A DNA stretch of 5,110 nt from Fibrobacterota bacterium. GTDB lineage: Bacteria; Fibrobacterota; Chitinivibrionia; Chitinivibrionales; JANQEN01. Positions 1 through 5,110 of this stretch are shown piece after piece. Location: NCBI GenBank assembly GCA_030619215.1, contig JAUXBV010000318.1:1-5110 (forward strand). Reading direction: 5' to 3'. Made by a program: the position numbers and the translations under genes. Each line of letters begins with the position of its first letter. The stretch's first letter is position 1. The notes under the pieces are model-generated. The model did not search any database, was not told the origin of the DNA, and saw only the letters and a list, made by a program, of their open reading frames with translations.

Positions 1-188
1 ACGGAAAAGATCAAAGGGTATGTTGTTTAAGAATATTCGATCTTTCCGGACAGCTCATTGAAGAGCAGAGTACGTTAAATAAAAAATCAGCAATCTGGGA
101 CATATCGGATATAACCTCAGGGTTTTATTTTATCGAATTAAGAAGCGATAAAAACAGGTACTATACACGAATTATGGTGATGAAATGA
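1..188 (+). CDS. C-terminal end of an exported protein with a T9SS type A-like sorting tail (5' truncated)
   Basis: The frame with codons starting at base 3 is open from the window edge to TGA at 186-188. It encodes about 61 residues that end in a recognisable secretion-tail pattern: LRIFDLSGQLIEE, then a WDISDITSGFYFIEL segment, then a short basic end (RIMVMK). The order 'hydrophobic-strand, D-x-x-G, strand, aromatic/DIS, sGfYfi, strand, K/R end' is the hallmark of type IX secretion (Por) type A C-terminal domains, which direct cargo across the outer membrane and are usually removed. The domain that this tail serves lies outside the window, so no function can be given. The stop codon abuts the Shine-Dalgarno of the following DUF362 gene, so the two are probably co-transcribed and translationally coupled. 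I am confident that it is coding and of the tail type, but which secretion route is used is inferred. Confidence 0.85.
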   Translation, partial: GKDQRVCCLRIFDLSGQLIEEQSTLNKKSAIWDISDITSGFYFIELRSDKNRYYTRIMVMK

Positions 189-193
189 AGGAG
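188..193 (+). promoter_or_regulatory. Shine-Dalgarno AAGGAG that sets the DUF362 start
   Basis: AAGGAG sits six bases before ATG 200 and its first base is the last base of the upstream TGA stop. It favours ATG 200 over the in-frame ATG at 185, which lies upstream of this site and would make the Shine-Dalgarno part of the coding sequence. The overlap with the stop suggests that ribosomes ending the upstream gene re-initiate here. Confidence 0.8.
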
Positions 194-199
194 CCACTT

Positions 200-1333
200 A
201 TGAAAACGGCAAAAAATTTGTCGCGGCGGACATTTTTAAAAACCGGGAGTGCGGCGGCAGGGTATCTCCTGCATTCCGCGTCCGGCGCAAAGGCGATACC
301 ACTTGTCAATTCCAATGCCAATGTCTATTCCACGCGGGATGATAAACTGATAACCGGAACAACTGTAAATTATCAGGAAGTAAGGACTGCTGTGGACTGC
401 ATAGTAAAAAGCATGACCGGTGAGTCAGGTATTGATGCTGCATGGCAGGCCATTTTTCCCGGCATTACCACTTCCAGAAAAATCGCTATAAAAATAAACT
501 GTCTGAATACGGATATCTCTCCACGATTTGAAGCCGTAAAAGCCCTGATAGAAAGTATAAAGTCCATGTTTGGAGGCACCTATCCTGTGGGTAATATTTC
601 TCTTTTTGACAATAATCTTTGGAAAAGCGGCAAAGTAGATGCGGCCTATGGGACAAGTAACCTTGATGCACTCGGTATATGGCATGGGGAGGATTCTTAT
701 GGACCCGAAACCGTCTCCATTGCAGGGAATACAGGATATTTATCTAAAAAATTGGATGAGGCCGACTATGGAATCAGCCTTGCCGCCTTAAAACCACACC
801 AGTATTATGCCGGATATCTCAGTGGTACTATCAAGAACATGATGGGTGCAGTCAGTAAAAATACCTCAACTTATGAAGCGTTAAGCGAAGGTTCAGGCAC
901 GGGGCAGTTCCACGATAAAAGTAACCATACCGGATTTAAGGACCTTTTTAAGAATTATTATGCGAATAAAATAAATCTCTACTTCGTTGATATGCTCTTT
1001 GGCACAAAGCATGAAAATTACAATTCCTGGACAACCGTGGTAAAAAGAATCACCATGGGAACAGACCCGTGCGCTGTGGACTCATATATGGTAGACGTTA
1101 TCTGCGATCCCCTGCTTACGCCCACTCTCAAGAATTATGACACCACAAACGCAGTCCCGCAGGCTTTGGCCGATGCGGGTTTAGGATCGACCAGTTATAC
1201 TCTTGTCAACGTCCCCCTTTCCACAGGGCCCGAAACATTGAAAGAGGTGCAGATCTCTATTCAGAATCATCGGGCAGGCTCAAAAACAACAGAACAGGTA
1301 CAAGGAACCATCAATAGTTACTTGAAACAATAA
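200..1333 (+). CDS. Tat-exported DUF362 domain protein
   Basis: The protein has 377 residues from ATG 200, chosen because AAGGAG lies six bases upstream; an ATG at 185 would add five residues. Residues 8-14 (SRRTFLK) match the twin-arginine consensus almost perfectly and are followed by a short alanine/glycine-rich hydrophobic stretch (about 15-32), so the protein is expected to cross the inner membrane folded. The rest fits DUF362: a KIAIKIN strand at 94-100, the central block LKPHQYYAGYLSGTIKNMMG (197-216), H239 and H243 in FHDKSNHTGFKDLF, the 'yFVDmlfGtkH' strand at 261-271, and the MGTDPCAVD block at 286-294. DUF362 has no firmly established activity; some members are fused to 4Fe-4S ferredoxins. 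Here there is no CxxCxxCxxxC motif, and the four cysteines (67, 101, 291, 302) are scattered. Tat use suggests folding or cofactor loading in the cytoplasm, which is inference. It is the only Tat substrate in a row of Sec-type exported proteins. The C-terminus VQGTINSYLKQ resembles the end of the protein at 2229-3116. Confidence 0.9.
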   Translation: MKTAKNLSRRTFLKTGSAAAGYLLHSASGAKAIPLVNSNANVYSTRDDKLITGTTVNYQEVRTAVDCIVKSMTGESGIDAAWQAIFPGITTSRKIAIKINCLNTDISPRFEAVKALIESIKSMFGGTYPVGNISLFDNNLWKSGKVDAAYGTSNLDALGIWHGEDSYGPETVSIAGNTGYLSKKLDEADYGISLAALKPHQYYAGYLSGTIKNMMGAVSKNTSTYEALSEGSGTGQFHDKSNHTGFKDLFKNYYANKINLYFVDMLFGTKHENYNSWTTVVKRITMGTDPCAVDSYMVDVICDPLLTPTLKNYDTTNAVPQALADAGLGSTSYTLVNVPLSTGPETLKEVQISIQNHRAGSKTTEQVQGTINSYLKQ

Positions 1334-1338
1334 GGAGA
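1332..1338 (+). promoter_or_regulatory. Shine-Dalgarno AAGGAGA overlapping the DUF362 stop
   Basis: AAGGAGA begins inside the TAA stop of the DUF362 gene (1331-1333) and lies five bases before ATG 1344. This is a strong ribosome binding site that confirms the start of the next gene and implies translational coupling between the two. Confidence 0.8.
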
Positions 1339-1343
1339 AATAT

Positions 1344-2213
1344 ATGCGAAGAATTATTTCAATCGGGCTTAGTCTGTTTTTAGCTGTTTTTTCGGTAATG
1401 GGCGTGGATTCACATTTTCCATCTTCAACTGATTTGGACATATCTTTTGATGTAAGCAGTACAAGTTCCAAACCCGGTCAAAAAATACCTGTCTCATTTT
1501 TTCTTGCCAATAAAGAATCAAACAGTCTCAATGGTTTCTTTTACAGTGACCACGTTCCTGATAGTGTGATTATTCAGACAGACAGTGTTCTGGTGAATGG
1601 CAATCTTATTTCCCCCTCCAATTACACATATTCTGTCAGTGCTACAGGAGAAATTTATAAAGACTGCAAGACTCATACCTGGATACTGCAATCACCACAA
1701 AACTACGGAGGTTCCAACACAATTGCTTCCGGTTCGACCAATGGGAAGGTAGAGATACATTACTTATATCAGATCATGCATGAGGGAACCTATCAGTTGC
1801 AAGGTTACGGTTGGGCTGGTAAACTGGGAACCAAAGAGGGCGATTCGTCCAATACGGTATTTGGGTATTGTGATTCGTTGAGTATTACCGTAGACAATAC
1901 CTCACCTGTTTTTTATCCCAACGATATTGTCAATCACGAAGCGGATGGCTACGGCATACAACGCATCTGTTACAACAAAAACAGTACAGTCTGTTTCACC
2001 ATGAAGGCCCGGAACCCGGGTCGAATCATCTTCCGTATTTATGATGTTTCCGGCAGGATTTTATGGAGTCGCAATTTGTCAAATATTCCAGGCGACGTGT
2101 ATTCTCTTACGTGGAAACCTGAAGATCAACGCGGCAAAAAGGGTGGGATATTATTTGCAAGTATGCAAACACATAATGGTCATTATGTCAATAAATTCAC
2201 ACTTTTGCGATAA
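1344..2213 (+). CDS. Secreted beta-sandwich protein of unknown function with FlgD-Ig/T9SS-like C-terminal tail
   Basis: This is a 289-residue protein with a Sec signal peptide (MRRIISIGLSLFLAVFSVMG, cleavage near residue 20-22). Residues about 32-185 form a beta-rich region reminiscent of DUF11-like or adhesin Ig-like domains: 'DISFDVSSTSSKPGQKIPVS', then GFFYSDHVPDSVIIQTDSVL (64-83), a tryptophan strand at 111-117, and a final SLSITVDNT strand. Residues about 215-289 form the tail: VCFTMKARNPGRIIFRIYD, DVSGRILW (234-241), a YSLTWKPEDQRG strand-turn (253-264), GGILFASM, and the terminal strand VNKFTLLR. That order matches the FlgD Ig-like fold and T9SS type A sorting tails. No catalytic motif is visible. 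It starts ten bases after the DUF362 stop on an overlapping Shine-Dalgarno, so it is likely made together with that protein and may be a structural or binding partner (inference). The globular domain is not a family I can name. Confidence 0.85.
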   Translation: MRRIISIGLSLFLAVFSVMGVDSHFPSSTDLDISFDVSSTSSKPGQKIPVSFFLANKESNSLNGFFYSDHVPDSVIIQTDSVLVNGNLISPSNYTYSVSATGEIYKDCKTHTWILQSPQNYGGSNTIASGSTNGKVEIHYLYQIMHEGTYQLQGYGWAGKLGTKEGDSSNTVFGYCDSLSITVDNTSPVFYPNDIVNHEADGYGIQRICYNKNSTVCFTMKARNPGRIIFRIYDVSGRILWSRNLSNIPGDVYSLTWKPEDQRGKKGGILFASMQTHNGHYVNKFTLLR

Positions 2214-2228
2214 TGAAGATTTGCTGAT

Positions 2229-3116
2229 ATGAAAATCAATTTATTATTACGGCTCCTGTTTATTCTCATTCCTCTAATCCCGGCGGAAGCCCAGGTTAGC
2301 GTGACCGATACGAGTGACGAGGATCAGACATGCTTTAAAATCACCACCGATAACGCAATTTACTATTTCCAGAAAGAAGCGGGTGCGTTTTCCAGTATCA
2401 TCGATAAAGATGGAAAGGACTGGGTCTCGTTTAACCGCAACAGCGGAGCTTCCGGAATGTACCGCGGCGTACCAAATCTTGTACATCCCGGAGATATATT
2501 TCATCCCGGTTATACACACTGCGCCAGTAGTCTGATAAGTAATACTTCAGATAAGGTTGTGATCCGTGCAAAGACAAAGGATGACAAGTGGGAAGTCCAA
2601 TGGGAGTTTTATGCGACCCATGCAACCATGACCGTACTGAAATCGGACGGGCTGTACTGGTTTCTATATGAGGGCACCCCCAATGAAAGCTTCAACGAAA
2701 GCAGCAATTACTGGATGATTTCAGATGGTACAAAAGGCTCATGTGGTACAAAAAAACCGGGGGATATACCATTGCCTGAATGGATATGTTTTGGTGATAA
2801 TTCGATAAACCGGGTATTCTTTCTTCTGCATCATGAAGATGATGATAAACTTGATCATTACAGACCTATGAATCCCATGACCGTGTTCGGGTTTGGCAGA
2901 GATTCCGGTGTTATTAAATATCTCACGGGTAAGAACACCTTTACTATCGGTTTTGCGGAGACAATAGTACATTCGGAAATTTCTTCTATAATTGATACTA
3001 TTCTTAATGGAGAAATTGTTAATCGTTCTGATGTGGATAAAAATATCAGAGATAAAAAAGAAAATAGTGCTTTAGTAACTGATGTACAGGCGGTGATTCA
3101 CAATTATTTGCAATAG
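2229..3116 (+). CDS. Secreted uncharacterised protein of a polysaccharide-locus family, with degenerate dockerin-like C-terminus
   Basis: This 295-residue protein has a Sec signal peptide ending at about residue 22 (LIPAEAQ). The globular part, about 34-247, is nearly all beta. It carries blocks I recall as conserved in uncharacterised exported proteins of Planctomycetes, Verrucomicrobia and FCB bacteria: MYRGVPNLVHPGDIFHPGY (77-95), WEVQWEFYATHATMTV (121-136), YWFLYEGTP (143-151), YWMISDGT (161-168), FFLLHHEDDD (197-206), and MTVFGFGRDSG with FTIGFAET. The conserved H, D, E and R residues could bind sugar or metal, but no known lyase or hydrolase signature is evident, so I assign no activity. 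Residues 252-295 are a separate tail. DVDKN (268-272) followed by VTDVQAVIHNYLQ looks like a dockerin calcium loop and helix with an insertion. That tail is much AT-richer than the body. The start is ATG 2229, 15 bases after the previous stop, with only a weak GAAG upstream, which suggests coupled translation. Confidence 0.85.
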   Translation: MKINLLLRLLFILIPLIPAEAQVSVTDTSDEDQTCFKITTDNAIYYFQKEAGAFSSIIDKDGKDWVSFNRNSGASGMYRGVPNLVHPGDIFHPGYTHCASSLISNTSDKVVIRAKTKDDKWEVQWEFYATHATMTVLKSDGLYWFLYEGTPNESFNESSNYWMISDGTKGSCGTKKPGDIPLPEWICFGDNSINRVFFLLHHEDDDKLDHYRPMNPMTVFGFGRDSGVIKYLTGKNTFTIGFAETIVHSEISSIIDTILNGEIVNRSDVDKNIRDKKENSALVTDVQAVIHNYLQ

Positions 3117-3136
3117 AAAACCTTATTGAAAGTAGA

Positions 3137-4651
3137 ATGATTGATATGAATAACTCTCATAAAAATATCTTAGTCATTACTATCTTCCGTTATTTAGTAG
3201 CAAGCATATTCCTGTATTTACCTGTTCAGGCCCAATTTCAGCCCGATGAAATTTTCAGGGAATATAAGTGGTTCAAGTCGGGCAAGTTACGAGTAGGCGG
3301 TGAATTGGACGAAACCGGCCATGGAACCATTGATTTTCCTTTTAACAATGTTGACACTGTCGATGCGATAAAAGCGGAAATAAATGTGGCCAAGCTGCTG
3401 TGTCATGATGATACCCGGGGTCTGGCAGTGGCCTTAAATGGCAATACATGGAAAACGTTTCCCGAAGGAGCGAAAGTCCCTACACCACAGTGGGAATACC
3501 AGCACATGACATATCCTTCGGTCAACATCCCGCTCAGCGAGCTTAAATCCGGCACTAACAATTTCAAAATTCGTGTTGACGAAAGCATTGGCTGGTGGCC
3601 GCAAAATCTTATTTACGGACTTGTCCTGCGGGTATACTATTCTTCATCGAAACCCCATCCCACAGGCAAGATTACGACTCCGGCCAACGGCTCGAAAATT
3701 GACGAGTCGGTTACCGTCACCGCTGAAGCCCAAAGCACGAATAGTAGTGTCAGCCGGGTTGAATTCATTGGCCTGTATGAGGATTTTAATTATGAAGGCG
3801 ACGGGGAGTACCGGCAGTGGCATTATGTTTTTTATAACGGAGTGTTAAAATACCATCTTGGAACCGTTGAATCAGCTCCGTATTCGGTTACCTGGAAAAC
3901 CGATTGGGTACCTGAACAGACTGAGCCGATAAAGATCATGGCCCGTATCACCGATGAGAAAGGCATGGTTTATACCACCCCGGCAGTTGAAAATCTCAGA
4001 CTGGCAAAATCAACATCCACCAGGGTAGCCATGCTCAAGCCCTATAACATTCCCAAAAAATGGGTGACCAGAAAAGGAACCAAGTCCTGCAATTTTGACA
4101 TTGAAAACAGTGACATCATCAGCAAGGCCAAAGCCGGGCGTCTGATATGGGTAAGCTGGGCGTGTAATTACATGAACGGCGTGGGTATTAATGACGTGGA
4201 ACTCATCAAAAAAGACGGTTCGGGGTCCTATTTATACTTCCTCCACCAGGTACCATTAACCATCGACTATATCAAAAGTAATATTCATAATGGGACCAAT
4301 TCCATTTATGCCGCTAAACCCGATGAAAGCGAAGTTCACGGCATGGAAATCAATTGGCCCGCTTTTGTGGTTAAAATCCAATACGAAGGCGAAACAACAA
4401 TTATTACTAAAGAATCAGATTATTCAGGACCCTCATTACATACTATATGCATAATTAATAACAAGCTTTATCTCCCACAGGGTTTAAGTTCGGGGCGCAT
4501 TTCAATAGTCAATATCCGCGGACAAAAAATATTTACTCGGATGCTTAAGGACAATCTCATCGAATTACCAAACCTGCCCGGCGGTTTTTACCGGTACTCA
4601 ATTACCGAAGCAGACGGAAACTATCAAGGCACTTTTATAATACATCGATAA
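3137..4651 (+). CDS. Large secreted multidomain beta protein (repeat domain, Ig-like domain, repeat domain, T9SS-like tail)
   Basis: The product is 504 residues from ATG 3137, or 501 from ATG 3146. GAAAG at 3128-3132 is four bases from the first ATG and 13 from the second, so the start is not settled. A Sec signal peptide has its hydrophobic core at about 11-30 and cleavage near VQAQ (30-33). The N-terminal domain, about 36-170, includes a 'GLAVALNGNTW' strand and a 'LKSGTNNFKIRVDES' strand, and ends WWPQNLIYGLVLRVYY. Residues about 176-290 form an Ig-like domain, starting GKITTPANGSKIDESVTVTA, with a GDGEYRQWHY motif (221-230), APYSVTW, and 'IKIMARITDEKG'. Residues about 297-416 form a third domain that resembles the first, with WVSWACNYMNGVGIND, HNGTNSI, and HGMEINWPAFVVKIQY (401-416). 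Residues about 430-504 are a T9SS-like tail (ISIVNIRGQKIF, LPGGFYRYSI, 'GTFIIHR'). No catalytic motif is seen. A carbohydrate-binding or scaffold role is plausible from the beta folds and neighbours. It begins 20 bases after the previous gene. Confidence 0.85.
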   Translation: MIDMNNSHKNILVITIFRYLVASIFLYLPVQAQFQPDEIFREYKWFKSGKLRVGGELDETGHGTIDFPFNNVDTVDAIKAEINVAKLLCHDDTRGLAVALNGNTWKTFPEGAKVPTPQWEYQHMTYPSVNIPLSELKSGTNNFKIRVDESIGWWPQNLIYGLVLRVYYSSSKPHPTGKITTPANGSKIDESVTVTAEAQSTNSSVSRVEFIGLYEDFNYEGDGEYRQWHYVFYNGVLKYHLGTVESAPYSVTWKTDWVPEQTEPIKIMARITDEKGMVYTTPAVENLRLAKSTSTRVAMLKPYNIPKKWVTRKGTKSCNFDIENSDIISKAKAGRLIWVSWACNYMNGVGINDVELIKKDGSGSYLYFLHQVPLTIDYIKSNIHNGTNSIYAAKPDESEVHGMEINWPAFVVKIQYEGETTIITKESDYSGPSLHTICIINNKLYLPQGLSSGRISIVNIRGQKIFTRMLKDNLIELPNLPGGFYRYSITEADGNYQGTFIIHR

Positions 4652-4672
4652 CTCTACAGGGTAAAAATGGGG

Positions 4673-4702
4673 AATAGAGCAGAAACTTGTTCTATTAATT
4701 TG
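4673..4702 (+). terminator. Possible weak terminator hairpin after the operon
   Basis: AATAGAGCA (4673-4681) pairs with TGTTCTATT (4688-4696) over nine base pairs with one G-U pair and a six-base loop, followed by AATTTG. It lies 22 bases after the stop of the large beta protein. The stem is AT-rich and the U-tract is only three bases, so termination would be weak; it may instead be an mRNA 3'-end stabiliser. Confidence 0.4.
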
Positions 4703-4710
4703 GTAATGTG

Positions 4711-4757
4711 ACCGATACAATCCCGGCTTTTACCGGGATAACCCGGTTATCGTTTAA
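4711..4757 (+). promoter_or_regulatory. Overlapping GC-rich inverted repeats before the beta-helix gene
   Basis: Three dyads share bases. ATCCCGG (4720-4726) pairs with CCGGGAT (4733-4739) around a six-base loop. ACCGGG (4732-4737) pairs with CCCGGT (4742-4747) around ATAA. GATAACC (4737-4743) and GGTTATC (4745-4751) form an almost perfect 15-base palindrome. The outer arms CGATA (4713-4717) and TATCG (4748-4752) also match. The first two stems are mutually exclusive in RNA because both use CCGGG 4733-4737. The downstream TATCGTTTAATAAT is only mildly U-rich. This could be a terminator, an RNA switch, or an operator for the gene at 4785; the sequence alone does not decide. Confidence 0.45.
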
Positions 4758-4784
4758 TAATAGAAAGGAAAAGTAATTAACTTT

Positions 4785-5110
4785 ATGTTAAATAATAATC
4801 TTATTCACATAGTAATGACTGTTTTGGTTATGGTTATGCCTAAGTTTACCAAAGCAGAAACTTACTATGTAGACCAAAAACATCCCCAGGCAGGAGACAG
4901 TAATCCCGGAACAGAGCTACAGCCATTCGAAACGGTTCAGAAAGGCATAAACAGCACTGGCCCTGGAGACACAGTTTATATAAATTCAGGGACCTACAAG
5001 TTATCCGGATTTTCAAAAGACGTGGATCAACCGCTGACCATAATTGGAGATCATAAAGAGTCGGTTGTTTGGGATAATATGGGGAGATTCAACTTGTCAA
5101 ATAGTTTCAC
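4785..5110 (+). CDS. N-terminus of an exported right-handed beta-helix (pectate-lyase-like fold) protein, 3' truncated
   Basis: The frame is open from ATG 4785 to the window edge (108 codons plus two bases). A Sec signal peptide covers residues 1-24, with a hydrophobic LIHIVMTVLVMVM core and likely cleavage at TKA-ET. Then comes the signature of DUF1565/pectate-lyase-like beta-helix proteins: YYVD (27-30), GDSNPGTELQPFETVQKGIN (37-56), PGDTVYINSGTY (60-71), and a first helix rung 'PLTIIGDHKESVVWDN'. In these families the N-terminal 'YYVD...DsNpGT...Pf.Tiq.A....pGDtVyv..GtY' cap is followed by stacked rungs that often bind or cleave acidic polysaccharides such as pectin or alginate. The catalytic region is outside the window, so activity is unknown. 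The nearest Shine-Dalgarno-like string, AAAGGA (4764-4769), is 15 bases from the ATG, which is unusually far. The other in-frame ATGs (4815, 4830, 4836) would cut the signal peptide. Confidence 0.85.
   Translation, partial: MLNNNLIHIVMTVLVMVMPKFTKAETYYVDQKHPQAGDSNPGTELQPFETVQKGINSTGPGDTVYINSGTYKLSGFSKDVDQPLTIIGDHKESVVWDNMGRFNLSNSF

Noticed and set aside
185..199. Upstream in-frame ATG as the start of the DUF362 protein
   Set aside because: It lies before the AAGGAG ribosome site at 188-193 and has no good site of its own; ATG 200 has ideal spacing and puts the twin arginines at residues 9-10, as is usual.
425..685. Minus-strand open frames inside the DUF362 gene
   Set aside because: They have no ribosome site or domain-like sequence and lie wholly opposite a well-supported gene; they are shadows of its codon pattern.
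2739..2972. Minus-strand 77-codon open frame inside the 2229-3116 gene
   Set aside because: The plus strand here encodes conserved blocks (HHEDDD, MTVFGFGR); the antisense frame shows no features of its own.
3573..3848. Plus-strand 91-codon open frame within the 3137-4651 gene
   Set aside because: It is an out-of-frame shadow of the Ig-like domain region, rich in arginine and leucine, with no signal or plausible start site.
3137..4651. Chance that the large beta protein is a polysaccharide lyase or glycosidase
   Set aside because: I see only Ig-like and binding-type beta domains and no catalytic signature that would justify an enzyme call.
4695..4702. TTAATTTG as a Bacteroidota-type -7 promoter element (TAnnTTTG)
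   Set aside because: It is one base short of the consensus spacing and has no convincing TTTG about 19 bases upstream; too weak to call.

Overview
The window carries six same-strand (+) protein genes: two cut by the window edges and four complete. No gene is supported on the minus strand, and I see no RNA gene, mobile element or CRISPR array. Every gene with a visible N-terminus begins with an export signal (one twin-arginine, four Sec-type). Three of the proteins (1-188, 1344-2213, 3137-4651) end in the short beta-rich tail typical of type IX secretion (T9SS/Por) type A sorting domains or the FlgD-Ig-like fold. This points to the Fibrobacterota-Chlorobi-Bacteroidota (FCB) superphylum or a related environmental lineage. 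A Fibrobacterota-like bacterium is my best guess, but nothing here fixes the phylum. Gene bodies are roughly 45-48% GC where I counted them by hand, while two C-terminal tails are distinctly AT-richer.

Layout. 1-188: last residues of an exported protein with a T9SS-like tail. 200-1333: Tat-exported DUF362 protein. 1344-2213: Sec-exported beta-sandwich protein of unknown function with a FlgD/T9SS-like tail. 2229-3116: Sec-exported, uncharacterised protein of a family I associate with polysaccharide loci, ending in a degenerate dockerin-like segment. 3137-4651: large Sec-exported multidomain beta protein (related outer domains around an Ig-like domain, then a T9SS-like tail). 4652-4784: intergenic region with two hairpin zones. 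4785 to the end: start of a right-handed beta-helix (pectate-lyase-like fold) protein.

The first five genes are separated by only 10-20 bases, and two Shine-Dalgarno sequences overlap the preceding stop codon, so they very probably form one translationally coupled operon. The beta-helix gene follows after 133 bases containing inverted repeats and may be a separate or attenuated unit. Taken together, this looks like a cell-surface/secreted locus, plausibly for binding or breaking down a polysaccharide. That role is inferred from fold types and context; no catalytic residue set is visible that proves an enzyme activity.
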